Assembly (NCBI GenBank): GCA_029448655.1
Contig: JACCLO010000017.1
Span: 558,001 to 622,000 of the forward strand
Length of the DNA stretch: 64,000 bases
Source: Wolfiporia cocos
Lineage: Eukaryota; Basidiomycota; Agaricomycetes; Polyporales; Phaeolaceae
Reading direction: 5' to 3'
Positions 21,501 to 33,100 of this stretch are shown here, in pieces. The notes under the pieces are model-generated. The model ran no database searches and was not told the DNA's origin. It worked only from the letters and a program-made list of their open reading frames with translations. A program made the position numbers and the translations under genes. Each line of letters begins with the position of its first letter. The stretch's first letter is position 1.

Positions 21501-22734
21501 GCCTCGTATAGTCCACGGTGTGTAATAAACGCTGTCTTCCATTCATCACCTTCCTTGATGCGGACATTATTGTATCCCCATCTAAGGTCTATTTTGGTGA
21601 AGATGGTCGCATGGGACAACTGATCGATGAGGTCATCGATCCGAGGTATCGGATAACGATTTTTCACAGTTATTTCGTTTAGCCTCCTGTAATCGACAAC
21701 CATCCGCAGTCCTCCATCCTTTTTGTGGACGAAGAAGACTGGGGATGCCATTGGACTTTCGGACGGTTGAATGTAACCCTTCCGTAGTTCGGTGTCTATC
21801 CACTCATCCAAGCTATTACGCTCTTGGGGAGACATTTTGTATGGTTTTACCGGGGGAGGAAGCTGCGCATCTGGTTCAAGCACTATGGCATGATCCCAGG
21901 GCTTCCGTTCCGGCATCCTCTCTGACGCCTTTTGTGAGAACACCGTTGGCCCATACTCTTGGTATTGTTCGGGCACTAATGATCGCCATTTTTCAATGTC
22001 AATCGGTGGTGTGTTTTCCTCACGGTCGTCTGCTTCGTCGAGGTCTTTGTCAAGTACCTCGGCTACCAACTGTGTCAGCAGGTTCATTTCCTCGTCGTCA
22101 AGGGTTGCCACCCAAGCGATCAAAGGATTTTCGGGGTCCTCCTCTCCTAATATGTCCACGGGAGTGTCCCAAATCGAGTTTATCTCGATGATTTCCTTTT
22201 CTGGGAGTTCAACTGCTTCCTCCTCAGAAGGGCGGTTACCCTTTTTTCTGGCGTAGGGTTGGTCGTGTGTACAGCATGCATATTCCATTTCTCCTTTCCT
22301 CCAATCAAAGGTAGGATTGTGGAGACGTAACCAGTCATAGCCAAGGATTAGGTCTGGTTCTAGGTGCATGACCGTCAGACCTATTTTTTCCTTGTGTGTG
22401 CCATGTTGCATAAATGCTTTTACTGATTGCGTTAAGCGGCCGGCGACGTTTTCTGTTCCGTCTGCGTTTGTAACCGTAATGGGAAACGCTAATTTGTCGG
22501 TGACCAGCTTATGTTTATCGACCAATCGTTGTGATATGACCAATATGGTTGCACCGCTGTCGATTAAAGCCAGAGCCTGCACTTTTTGCCCATATACCCA
22601 GAGTGTTACTTCGACACGGAATGATCGAGCGAAGTCGCGCGCATCATTGCCAAAAATATGATACATTGACTCGAATACACTCTTTACAGCGGGTACGGGA
22701 CTAAAATTACACGGGAGCACAAGTGGGCAGGTCA

Positions 22735-24966
22735 TCACATGTGCTCGGTGGGAAAACCCGAGGCAGAGCTTCCATAGATGCCCAGGGTGTTTGCGGAGTC
22801 GGCTATCCGCTTGCGAAGCCAGGGCAGATGTGTCCTGATGGAGTCGCCCGACGGTGTAGGCGCAGTCGAAGTCGAACCAGTCGACTGGGTCTGGACGGGG
22901 CTGGTGCTTTCTGCCGATCGCACCGGGCTCTCGCTTTTCTCCTCATCGCTGATGCGCGTAGTGGGGGCCAGAGGAACCACCTCTGGCTGCTTCGGAACGT
23001 TGGTCCGGATGGTCCCTACGGTGGCTTGGGGGGACTCGTCTTCGTCGTCAGTCACCAGTTCCTGGGTGCTGACAATTCGGACCTTGTATTTCTTTTTCGG
23101 GTCCAGTTTCTTCTGGCCCGACTGTTGTGTTCCGCTCGACGAGCCTGTCGGCTTCATCGTTCTGCTTCCACTACTGGCCGGCTTGGCTTCCTTCGGCTTG
23201 TTCTTCGGGTTCTCCGGACAGCCGCCCCATTTGTGTTGTCCAGGGTGCTTGCGACAGTCCTTCCCGTAAGAGCCGGTTTCCTTTGCCTTGCCTTTGCCTT
23301 TGTCATCAGCCTTGGCAGGCTTCGACGTAGCTTTGTCGGCGGTCTTGCCAGACCCCGACGACTCCTTCCTTTTTTCTTCCTCAAAGATCTTGCCTTTGAG
23401 CTTATCCGGGTATTGCCTCTTGTAGAGGTCAATGGCCATGTCGAGGTATACTTCCCAGTCGGTCGGCATTGTGAAGCCGGGTACCGATTCCAAGGTAGCG
23501 AGGGTTTCTCGCACCTTTTCCGGGAGTATCCTCTTGATGTGACTGAACAACGTTTTGTTGTCAGTTTCGGCCAGGCGAGCCAGGGTCCTGAGCTTCTGTG
23601 CCCAAGAGAAGAAGTCCGATTGGAGCTTCTTTTTCCCTTCGTCTCCGAAGTACCCTTCAATCTCCTTTTCGGCAATTTCCTTGTCCGTCTTTTTGCCATA
23701 GACCTTCTCGATTGTTTCCGCAAACGTTTTCCAAGTGTGACCCGAGGTTTGTCCGGCGGCAATTTTATCTACTACCGGCGACATGTATTGGTAGGCCTCG
23801 CCCGTAAGCCGTAGCAGGGCTTGGCGGACCTTGTCTTCCTCGAGTGTCACTTTGGCGTCTGCGAAGTACATGCCCATTTTTTGGATCCACTCTTTTGATG
23901 AGATGGAATCCTTGGGCCCCGAGAACTTCGGCGGCTGAGTCGGTTTGGTCTGTTGGAAGTTGACCGTTGTGGCAGCTGCTGGTGTGGCTGCTGGTGCGTT
24001 TTTTAGAGCGGTTAGCTCCGCTTCGAGTTGGTCAATTCTATTAATTAGTGCCGTGACCTGGGCACCGCTGGGTCCTCCGGCGGACACTTCCGGACGCTTC
24101 TGCAGTGTTCTAATGTCTTTTTCGATGCGTACGAATCGATTTTCGGTTAGGGTGTCCAATTGTTGCCGTAACGCCTCTGCTTCCTCTAGTGCTTCGATTC
24201 TATTTTGAAGCACCTGGTTGTGGCTCCGAATTTGGTTGGTCTTATTCCAGACCATTTCCACATCCATATCCACCCGGCTTTTGTAAGCCGCGAGGTTGCT
24301 GTAGAGGTGGTTTTTGGCTTGGTACAGCGCCTCCCTGTAAGCTTCCTTTCCCACCTGCAGAACTTCGTCTGAGGCGGCCACTTCCAGAGTGCGCTGCAAC
24401 CTTCCCATCAATTCGTTTTCGCTCCTTTCCGGCTGCGCGACTATTTCCAGAGTCCTCCTTTCGTAGGAGGGGAGAAGGTCGGGGAGCGTCCCAAATAGGG
24501 GCTCCGTGTTGACCGTTTCCTCCGGTCGCGGAGTCTCGCTGCCTTTGGGGGTGATTACTGTGCGTGCGGGTGTTTCCGGGTTAAAGAGCCTGGCGGCTCT
24601 CGTGCGCGGCGACGCTTCTTCCGAGTACCAGTGGACGTCACCGTACAGGACTATGAGGTCCGCTAGGGGGATGGCGGTACAGTAGTTGTCCCACCTCCAC
24701 CACGAAATGTGGTTCCTAGTCGAATCTTCCCCGTAGTACTTGATGTACGCCGTGTGGTTTACCTTCAGGAATGGGCGCACATGCGCCGGAATTGAGTTGA
24801 AGGAGGTGACACTCCCCCTAACTCTGATGCCGAATACGACTTGCAGGTAGTCCATCAAGCAGGTTTGCTCTCCGGGCCACGCGTGCTTGCCGACGGCGGG
24901 GCGGTAGGCCGTAGCCACCTTGTGGGTGTTGTACAAAGCGCCTTGGACGATTGTGTAAGACACCAT
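22735..24966 (-). CDS. gag: gypsy-2 Gag
   Basis: 743 residues with an N-terminal domain unlike gypsy-1 Gag ([16 protein letters not shown].., Trp-rich [10 protein letters not shown]). A long helical stretch with an alternating hydrophobic pattern lies at about 200-310. A capsid region contains WIQKMGMYF and [13 protein letters not shown], followed by a Lys-rich linker. In place of the CCHC knuckle there is [13 protein letters not shown], a C..H...H....C pattern that could still bind zinc. The ORF is intact, and its TGA stop overlaps the pol ATG as TGATG, suggesting termination-reinitiation instead of frameshifting (inference). Confidence 0.9.
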   Translation of the reverse strand: MVSYTIVQGALYNTHKVATAYRPAVGKHAWPGEQTCLMDYLQVVFGIRVRGSVTSFNSIPAHVRPFLKVNHTAYIKYYGEDSTRNHISWWRWDNYCTAIPLADLIVLYGDVHWYSEEASPRTRAARLFNPETPARTVITPKGSETPRPEETVNTEPLFGTLPDLLPSYERRTLEIVAQPERSENELMGRLQRTLEVAASDEVLQVGKEAYREALYQAKNHLYSNLAAYKSRVDMDVEMVWNKTNQIRSHNQVLQNRIEALEEAEALRQQLDTLTENRFVRIEKDIRTLQKRPEVSAGGPSGAQVTALINRIDQLEAELTALKNAPAATPAAATTVNFQQTKPTQPPKFSGPKDSISSKEWIQKMGMYFADAKVTLEEDKVRQALLRLTGEAYQYMSPVVDKIAAGQTSGHTWKTFAETIEKVYGKKTDKEIAEKEIEGYFGDEGKKKLQSDFFSWAQKLRTLARLAETDNKTLFSHIKRILPEKVRETLATLESVPGFTMPTDWEVYLDMAIDLYKRQYPDKLKGKIFEEEKRKESSGSGKTADKATSKPAKADDKGKGKAKETGSYGKDCRKHPGQHKWGGCPENPKNKPKEAKPASSGSRTMKPTGSSSGTQQSGQKKLDPKKKYKVRIVSTQELVTDDEDESPQATVGTIRTNVPKQPEVVPLAPTTRISDEEKSESPVRSAESTSPVQTQSTGSTSTAPTPSGDSIRTHLPWLRKRIADSANTLGIYGSSASGFPTEHM

Positions 24967-25120
24967 TGCTGGACAGTATTCGTCAGCTTGAGTTATTTTC
25001 TTTTTTAAACAATAATTCAGGAAAAAAGTGCCTTTTCAGGACTTAAGTGCCTTTTCAAGACTTTTTCGCAATCAATGCCGTGCACCAAAGAAAATATGCC
25101 TTTTCAGGACTTTCTATCTA

Positions 25121-25933
25121 CTACAGCTGGGGTTTGCCAAGGTCGAAGTTGAGACCGCTATGTACTAGATGTGTTTTTAAGTACGTAACATGCTGTTTCA
25201 CGTCTAGGTCTCCAAAAACGTGCTCCACCCTCCTGAGATATTTTTCGAGGCGGCGGAGATCTTCGTTCTTCATGGAGTCCTGATGGACCCTTTGCTCCAG
25301 GTGTGTGGAAAGATTGTCGAAGTTGGTGATTAGCGTGGTGAATTTCGCTATTATGGGGGCCGTGGTGGTTGCGTTGGGGACTTTCCATAGCCGGAAAAGG
25401 TTTTTGTGGGCGGCGTTCATCTGCTTGTCGACGTCCAAAAACCAGTCCCACTTTTTCTCCGTACAGTGGACGTCCTTGGGGTTCGCAAGACCCCACTTCT
25501 CGACCCACTCGGCTGGCATTCTAAGCTCCTCCACTCTCTCCAACAACGACTTCTTTGGGGGCTGGATGCGCTCCCGAAGACTCCTCACCATTCTCTCGTC
25601 CTCAACCCTCTTCCTGGCCACCTCGGCGATCAGCTGATCCAGGCTCTATTTTTGGATCCGAGCCTCGAGCTTCTCCTTCTGTCGGAAAAGCTTGTCGAGC
25701 TTCTTTTGCCTGATATCGGCGAGGGCGGCCTCGTGGTTGACCCTTCGGATCTCCTCCGGGTCGGCTGGCTTCTTGTAGAAGATGTTGTTGCCCTTTCGGG
25801 ACTTTCCTCGCTTTGGGGCTGTGACCGCGGAGATGCGGTCTTCGAGCGATTTAGAGGAGGCAATATGCCATTCCTCGCGCTCCCCCGTAGTGGCGTTTCT
25901 CGGAGTAACCGTGAAACGTGGTGCTTTCGGCAT
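25121..25933 (-). pseudogene. ORF0 of gypsy-2, one in-frame stop
   Basis: It starts MPKAPRFTVTPR at 25933 and runs in one frame to 25121 except for a TAG at 25646-25648. Seen: a basic N-terminus, a Lys/Glu/Arg-rich probable coiled coil (KKLDKLFRQKEKLEARIQK), then an all-helical C-terminal half (FTTLITNFDNLSTHLEQRV..LRRLEKYLRRVEHVFGDL). Size (about 270), position upstream of gag and layout parallel ORF0 of gypsy-1, although residue identity is low by eye. Function unknown. The single stop looks like recent decay of a once functional frame. Confidence 0.72.
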
Positions 25934-26618
25934 GACTACGTAAAAGAAGTCTAAGTAAGCTATTCTAGTGGAAAATTCACGCGGTCTTCTGTCGGGGCTT
26001 ATCGTCGCTTCTTGATGTGTCGTGCGCTTATCCTCCGGCGTCAATGGGCGCTCCGCCCTCGACCGGAGTTAGTGTCGGCAACTGGATTGCGTCTCTCTCA
26101 CGCTACCAGGTGGGGGATACAGCAGGTCGTCTTCCCTTGATGCCTGGGAATGCAGGATTTGGGGTATTACACCCCGCATGTGCCCACGCCTCACTCCAGT
26201 TAGGTGGCTGCCAGTGTTAAAACCAAACCCATGCCCTGAGGGACTTAGAGGGCGCCAAGGCCAGAACTCCATCGTTCTGAAGCCGTATCGGCAGCGGTTC
26301 TAGGCAGGGCAACTCGTGCCCACCATCCCAACTCTAAATAGAGTGGCCCCTGTACGCCTGGGGATAGGCGAGAAGGTCGTCTCCGGCCCGGTCAAGAGGT
26401 TACACCGTTGCCATCGATTCCCAACATATGGGGAAAGGCTTGTCAGCCAGTCCCCGGTTCCGCTTAAGCCTACGGTCTGGCTATTTGCCCGAAGGCGGTC
26501 CCCCAGAACCCACTAAGGATACCCCGCTGCCTGGCGGCAAGCGGGGGTGCGCAGACGGCGACGAAAACCCCTAAGAAGAAAAAATCCCAGACCCTCAAAG
26601 AGGGTGGGGGCGAAAGCG
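25934..26618 (-). other. gypsy-2 5' leader
   Basis: About 690 bases between the primer site and ORF0 with no conserved frame. It contains several GC-rich inverted stretches but nothing nameable. Confidence 0.6.
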
Positions 26619-26630
26619 AGTTCTATTCAT
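26619..26630 (-). promoter_or_regulatory. Self-priming primer-binding site of gypsy-2
   Basis: Minus ATGAATAGAACT, 1-2 bases after the LTR. The exact 12-base complement AGTTCTATTCAT (minus of 26743-26754) lies 34 bases downstream of the TATATATA box (26781-26788). Confidence 0.8.
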
Positions 26631-26631
26631 A

Positions 26632-27251
26632 TAACACAAGATAACAACTTACTAGTTATTCTTGAAGGTTTTGCTGGTTAGGCGAAAGGTAGTAGCTGTT
26701 AAGCAGGATACGTCACAAATGTTACTCGATAGTATGAATGCAATGAATAGAACTGAGGCAATAGCGCTCAGCAAGGCTAGTATATATACATGATAAATAA
26801 GACCCCTAACAGTCCTATTAGGTAATACTAATATCCGTATTTGTATGTACAAGTCCCCAGGTACCTAAGTACTGAGTAATACGCAATAAATACATATGCC
26901 GATCAAAACCGGGATATAGAAAGGCGGCATAGGCCGCACGAATGGCGTTTTGCGCTCTTGTCATTACAAAGACAGGGCGTGACCAAAGCCCGGTCCGCTG
27001 ACGTTTATAGGCTGACGGCTTCCGGACAGAATGTCCGATTGGCTAGAACTAGACATGTGACTGATGGTAACTACTAGTGATAAGATAAGACCGTCGTTAC
27101 GGGAGATAACGCGGCCATCATTCGGCACGTATGTAACCGTTGACTTATGAACCGGATAAGCTAGTTATTGGTCTAGAAAGTCGTAGATAATTCGTAGAAT
27201 TGCCGGAAAAACAGTAAGAAATATAGGGAAACTAGGAGAATTCTTGTGACA
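26632..27251 (-). repeat. gypsy-2 5' LTR
   Basis: 620 bp. Its outer edge at 27251 cuts the gypsy-3 reading frame after DRRPWDHV. Confidence 0.93.
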
Positions 27252-27893
27252 CATGGTCCCATGGTCGTCGGTCGGGGAGTTTGTCGAACTCGCCTTCTTC
27301 GAAGATGTCTCGGAAGTCTTGTAGGTGTTCGGGGACAACCTCCTCAAACATCTTTGCTTCCGTTGTTTTCTTCGCTGCGATGTCCATTTCTGTGGCTTTT
27401 ACAGCAGCAATTTGTTCCGGAGTAATGGGGTAGACATCACCTCGTAGTGCGGTCTCCCCTGCCTCCCATACCTCAAGCCGGTTGCGAATGTGTTCTTTGC
27501 ATTTGCTGGTGTATCTGAGCCATACCGTGGTGTCGATCATGAATACTTGGTCACCCTCCTCGAGGTGTTTGTGTTTGCAATCGCACTTGTCAAAATCGAT
27601 CGCCTTTTTCCTCCAATCAATGGTCGGGTTGTGTTGTTCCAACCAATCAAACCCTAAGAATATGTCGTGCGAGCCTAGCTTGCTCACATTAAATCGTCGA
27701 TTTTCGAGGTGCGTACCAATTTGGATTTGCATCTCGATGTAGTGTGTCATGGTGCCTCCACCATTGGGACTTCCGTCAGCGTTCTGTACGCGTACCGGTC
27801 TTTCCAATGGTTGGATGTTGAGTTCGTGTTTCTGGGTGAACTCATAGTCGACCACCGATCCCGTAGATCCCGAGTTGATTAGTGCTGTTGTTG
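27252..27893 (-). pseudogene. gypsy-3 retropepsin and start of the RT region, truncated
   Basis: The frame contains ALINSGSTGSVVDYEF near 27890, where the aspartic protease active site D(T/S)G has become NSG (D to N). Next come IFLGFDWLEQHNPTIDWRKK, typical of gypsy proteases, and a linker ending FDKLPDRRPWDHV, which precedes RT in relatives. The frame is shifted by one base from the preceding dUTPase ORF. The protease is inactive by loss of the catalytic Asp and the protein is cut by gypsy-2. Confidence 0.85.
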
Positions 27894-28940
27894 TGATGGT
27901 GCATTCGTGGGGTTATGAATCATGACGGGGACTGCTATCTGTCGTCCACGTCTTCCTTGTCCAAACACGACGTGGCTTCCTCGGATCTTGTCTGTGGATC
28001 CGAAACCTGCTGTACCGCGTGTTGTCTCGCGAATGCGCTTGACTATTTTGATGTGTGGATTTTTGTTTTGTTCTAGAATCAGCTGGGCGATTCTATCCTT
28101 GTAGTTGATGACTAAGTCTGTATTGGAATGATTTATTAGCATTACGACCAGTCGGCCAGTGTAATCTTGATCGATTACACCGGCCAAGACGTCAATTCCT
28201 TTGTTCACAAGCCCTGATCTAGGGGCAATGCCACCGTAGACTCCATCGGGCATCCTTATTTTTATGCCAGTGTCGATGTTTTCTTTTCCATGAGCAGGGA
28301 CGATGGTTTCTTCAGCCAAATATAAATCATATCCGGCTGCTTCGTCGCTCTTCTGCTCTGGAGCTGTAGCTCGTGGATCATCTAAATAGATGTCCAGCGT
28401 TTCTGTCTTTTTCTTGACACGATGAACCTTCCTTTTCTTAGGTTGGTCGTCAGCGTCTTTCATCTCAATATCCTCAGAGACGATGATGGGGTTTGTACCC
28501 ACATTCATTTTTTCGTCTAAAGAGGAATTAAGCCCCGGTTTAACCCCCGGGCAAGCCGTGGATTCACGGAGCTCCTCTTGGGCTGTACAAAAGGAATCTT
28601 CACTGCATACAGAGCTCTCATCGTCGTCTGAATAATCTGAGCCCCCCGCTTGACTCATAATGTCCACCGCAGAGCCGTACACTTCTTGGTCATCATCGTC
28701 ACTTACTTCTTCAACGTTGAGAAGATGAAAACAATTCGAGGTGATCTTACTTACCTCTGCCTTCTTGGAGTCGTTCGACTCCACTTCGTATTCGGCAGCC
28801 ATACGCTGCCACTCTTCGTCGGTTAGCTCTCGAAGCTGCTGCTTAGCGGGCTTTGAGCCGGATGGCCGATTTTGAGTGGTGCTGCTGGTGGCAGCTGCGT
28901 ATGTCTTGCCTGGCGTGTACTTATATCCTGCGTCGCGCAT
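27879..28940 (-). pseudogene. gypsy-3 dUTPase located between gag and protease
   Basis: An open frame of 353 residues: a Gag-tail/linker (MRDAGYKYTPGK, acidic Ser/Asp-rich stretch, KKRK basic patch) followed by a complete dUTPase domain with motifs AAGYDLY, PRSGL, GVIDQDYTGRL, DRIAQLIL and RGTAGFGST at about 200-325. The dUTPase itself shows no break, but gag upstream and protease downstream are frameshifted, so a fusion protein cannot be made as is. Position before the protease is as in betaretroviruses and unlike gypsy-1 and gypsy-2, where the domain follows the chromodomain. Confidence 0.85.
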
Positions 28941-29392
28941 GGGGATATGCCAGGTTGGCGAGGTGCGGAGGTGGGTTTCTCACCCATTTTCTTGCCGCAG
29001 AACTTGCACTGGCGGTTGGCGGCGGGTGAGTCGTAGACCTTCTTGGGGGTGTTGGAGTCTTTCTTTTTCTCCTTACCCTTGGTCTTTGCCTCATCTCCCT
29101 TCTGCTCCGCACGATCCTGGGCTCATCGCCACAAGGCCTGGTCGAAGTCCATGATGGCCTCCTTCCAGGCTTGGTACTTCTTAGGTACCGGGATCTTGTG
29201 GTGGTGGAAGTCGCGCTGCGTCGAGAAAGATGCGTATACCGGCTCATAGACAGAGGACGGTACGTTCTTTTCAATTGCTTGTAGGACAAGCTCATTGTCC
29301 ATGTCGACTCCTGCCTCCCGGCACAGTGTTTCGATCTCGGTGAAGTATTCGTTTGACTTACCGAAGATCATTTTGAGGGCAGTGAGTTGTCG
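28930..29392 (-). pseudogene. gypsy-3 gag, C-terminal part
   Basis: It reads LTALKMIFGKSNEYFTEIETLCREAGVD and so on, then an in-frame CGA-TGA stop after DQALWR near 29125, then a Lys-rich stretch and half of a zinc knuckle, CKFCGKK, where the frame is lost before WHIPMRDAGYKY. The outer end at 29392 is the TGTCG target duplication of gypsy-1b. Confidence 0.75.
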
Positions 29393-30091
29393 TGACACAG
29401 ACTAGACTGTGGGACTCACACTATAACCTTATAGGCGACTTGAAGATGTTGCAGAAGGTTGGTGAGGAGGCTAGTGGGCGCAAGCAGAGATGGTATGTAA
29501 CTGTGCGAATGCAGAGAACAAATCTAAGGCTTATCCGCAGTGATAGCCCTACTTATATACATGCTTTGTTTGGTTACTCGAAGAGGAGCCAAACAGTTAG
29601 ACGGTCTGTGCGCAGACATAACTAATACAGCTAAGTCGTAAACTACAATAGACCATGTGCGCCGGTAATGGCCGCACCAGTAAGAACGTTTGTTTGGACC
29701 GTAGGTCCGTGTTGTGGAAGTGGCTGTAGCTACGTTAGTAAGCCATGCATGTGATTCTTATATACCGGTATCGGGATATGAGTAATCGTAAGGGCATTGG
29801 CATGTGATAACGAGCGGGCCGCTTATCCAATTGTACTGACATAGCCCGGTATCGGGATATGAATAAGGCGCGTGACACCGGAGGTTAGTCCGCTGAGTCA
29901 TTGACGCGTACGGGCGTATTATGTACGTGTTGTTATGACAGGTGGACGTATACCGCGTTGTGTACGTGTTGTTTGATTGCGTGTACGTGTAGACGGGCGC
30001 TTAGCAGCGTAAACGTCTACAAGGTCGTAGAAATACCAGATAAGTAGGTAAAAATACGGGAAAAATAGTGGCATGTCCCAAATCTGTGACA
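29393..30091 (-). repeat. gypsy-1b 3' LTR
   Basis: 699 bp, TG..CA ended on the minus strand. The polypurine tract GAGGGGGTAAT lies on its inner side. Confidence 0.96.
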
Positions 30092-30130
30092 TTACCCCCT
30101 CTTCAGGTTTCATTGTCCCTAATGGAACGA

Positions 30131-33100
30131 TTACTTTCCTGTGGAGCCGAAACCACCAGTACCGCGCTCGGATTTAATCTTTTCAAAGTAAGATTTTCCG
30201 TGTAGCGTAATGTGCGGGTCCTTGGCAACTTCGCAGATGAGCTGAGCAATCTTATCACCGGCCCGAATATCGATAGATATGTCGGAGTGATTCCGGAGAA
30301 TGATGATTACTTCGCCTTGATAATCGTGGTCGATAACGCCACCCATTACGTCTATGCCTTTGCGGGCAAGACTGGAGCGGGGGGCGATACGTCCGTAAGT
30401 GCCGAAAGGTACCTGGATCTTTAGTTTGGTGTTGTATTCTGTCTGCCCGTGAGCTGGCAGAACGTCGCCTGTTGCAGTGTACAGGTCAAACCCAACCGAG
30501 TCCTGGGTTCCCTTTTCCGGCATTCGGCCGCCTTCACCGACTACGATTTTCAAGTCCGCGTTTTGGTTAATGTCTGCTGACATCCACCCCCCGTCGGGGT
30601 GTCTAACCATGCGCTGCTTGGGATCCTTCGCAAATTCTTCGCGATACTGCGGCCAGTCGTCTGGCCACGTGCATTCGTCGGCTTCCCAGTCGTCGCTGTC
30701 AGGGTTGAAGACGTGAACTGCTTCTTTCCTTCTAGCTGAGCGCCTGAGGGGGACATCCTGCATTGGAATGGCGTGTGAAGCCTTGTATTCCTGCAGAATG
30801 TCGTATGCCGTGTCGAGATCGGCTTCGCGTACCCAGGAGTCGTCATTGATACCGAACCCTTTCCATCGGATTCTGTATTCAACTCTTCCTGCACGGAGAC
30901 GATGATCTAAGATCTTCTCGACTTCCCATAACTCCTCGCCGTCGACCATTTCTGGTTGAGGCTCTGGTTTTTTCTGATGCACCGGGTCCTTGTACATGAC
31001 CAACTTGGAAGCGTGAAATACTGGGTGATAGGCCCTGTATTGCTCGTCCATATATACCCTAAAGGTGACCGGCGATAATTGTTCAATTATCTTAAATGGT
31101 CCCAAATAGCGTGGACTAAGACTTCTTTCGGAGTCTTGCCAGCTACGGGCGTCAACGAGAACTTTGTCGCCGACTTTAAACGGTACCGAGCGCTTATGTT
31201 GATCGTAGTACCAAGACCAGCGTTCGGCAGCCAATTTCATTGCTGCCTTAGCTTGTTCTTGTGCTGACCATCGTTCGTAAGCAATGACATTTAGGTCCGT
31301 GTATGGTGTTGGACGTAAATTTGTAGGTCCTGCATTAGGGTGCCTTCCTAGTTCGACAAAGAATGGGCTATTCTTTGTTGTCTCACTAGCCGCGTTGTTG
31401 TACGCGAATTCAGCCGTTGGGAGAAACCATGACCAGTTATCCTTTTGAATAACATCGATGTAACATCTAAGATATTGTTCCAGGATCTGGTTAACTCTCT
31501 CCGTCTGGCCATCCGCTTGCGGGTGATAGGCGGTTGTCATTGACCGTTGGATTCCCAATTGCTCACACCATCCCTTGAATAAGGCGGCTGCGAATTGCGG
31601 GCCTCTATCCGAAATGATTTGTTTCGGAAGTCCGTGGTTCGGATAAATCCGAAGGTACAGGAGGTTCGCTAATTCTTTTGCCGTTATCTTGTCTGACGTG
31701 GGAATGAAGTGTGCTCGTTTGGTAAGCCGGTCCACTATTACCATAATAGCATTGAATTGTTTCAATTCGCCGCTGGGCGGTAGGTGGACGATAAGGTCAA
31801 TTGTGACGGTGTCCCAAGGTGCTTCCGGAACTGGGAGCGGTTGCAGGGGTCCGTACGGGGTCTGGTTGTGGTTCTTCATGCGTTGACATGTGTCACAACC
31901 TTCCACGTATTGCTTTACCATCGTGGTCATTCCAGGCCACCAGTAATTACGTGATAGAAGTTCATAGGTCTTCCATCGTCCGAAGTGTCCGGCCGTCACA
32001 TGGTCATGATGTAACTCCAGAATCTTCGTGCGCAATTCCTTAGGCTCTTTTGGAACGTACACTTTTCCTCGTCTGAGGAGTAATCCGGCCTCCATGTTCC
32101 ATTCCTGGAGATCTTTACCGAATTCCTTGGGACCACTTTTCAGTAGTTCCTGGTAATCCTTGGTAATTTGATCGTCCATGAGGGCTTGTCGGATTTGTCG
32201 GAGAAGGTCCTCGTCGCCTGATTGTATCTCCTGCTGTGACGCTTCTAGCGCCCTAACCGTAAAGTATTCCGGTTTCAGCAAAATTTGATCGCGATTGTCG
32301 AGTTCCACCCCCTCTTCATGGTCTGGCCTCCGTGACAGAGGATCAGCCGTAAGCATTGTTTTACCGGGTTTGTGACACATGGTGAAGTTGAACCTTGTCA
32401 GGTAAAGACTCCAACGTGCCTGTCTCCGGGTTAGCCGTTGTGCCGATTTGAAATATGTCAGATTGAGATGATCCGACCATACTTCGAATTTATGTGGATG
32501 TCCCTCGAGGTAATGTCTCCATTCCTCTAGAGCGCGGATGATTGCGAGCAACTCCTTATCGTAAATCTCATAGTTCCTTTCGGGTGCTGATAGAGATTTC
32601 GAGTAAAAGGCTACCGGATGCCAGAGCTTATCCTCCGAAGAGTATTGCGATAGCACTGCACCAGTTGCGTAATCGGAAGAATCCGCTTCCACGCGGAACG
32701 GGGATTCCTGATCTGGGATCCGGAGTATTGGAGCCGATGTGAAAGCTTCCTTGAGAGTTTGGAAGGCTTCCGCTTGTTCGGGTCCCCAATTCCACTGCGT
32801 GTTTTTCTTGGACAGTTCGGTTAATGGCTTAACCACTTTAGAGAAGTCTTTAATGAACCGCCGGTAGTAGTTGGCGAAGCCAACAAAGGCCTGGACGTCC
32901 TTCACCTTGGCAGGTGTAGGCCAGTCCATTACGCCGGCTACCTTCTTAGGGTCCATTTCGACTTTTCCTTTGGAAATGATCATTCCCAGGTATTCAATAC
33001 TGCTTTGTTCGAAGAAGCACTTTTCAGGCTTCGCGAACAAGTCGTTGTCTTGCAAGATTTGTAATACTTGCTTGACGATACGACGGTGTTCCAGCAGGTC

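Larger units (their letters stand above)
16445..22735 (-). pseudogene. pol: gypsy-2 Pol with chromodomain and dUTPase, split by TRIM-C at 16648-18523
   Basis: The main part 22735-18524 encodes about 1400 residues: protease [10 protein letters not shown] with YLDD, RNase [12 protein letters not shown], integrase ([34 protein letters not shown]), a chromodomain ([15 protein letters not shown]) and the dUTPase motifs IGYDLY, PRSGLA and [11 protein letters not shown]. It breaks off after LMNLTGDP exactly at TRIM-C. The rest of the dUTPase resumes at 16647 with KGDRIAQLICEV and ends RGTQGFGSTGR before the stop at 16445. Apart from the insertion the frame is continuous. The ATG at 22735 overlaps the gag stop as TGATG, unlike the 59-base overlap in gypsy-1. 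Confidence 0.92.
15729..27251 (-). mobile_element. gypsy-2: Ty3/gypsy chromodomain retrotransposon, decayed, interrupted by TRIM-C
   Basis: LTRs of about 620 bp at 15729-16347 and 26632-27251 (minus TGTCACAAG..CTTGTGTTA) enclose ORF0, gag and pol in the same order as gypsy-1. The LTRs differ at many sites, including small indels. ORF0 has an in-frame stop, and pol is split by TRIM-C, so the copy is older than gypsy-1a/1b and not autonomous. The right LTR interrupts the gypsy-3 protease-RT coding region. No target duplication is found: the left flank is GTCTC and the right flank CATGG, suggesting a later deletion or recombination. Confidence 0.92.

Noticed and set aside
27232..27251. Continuation of the gypsy-3 frame into SQEFS
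   Set aside because: Those codons belong to the end of the gypsy-2 LTR, not to gypsy-3 coding sequence.
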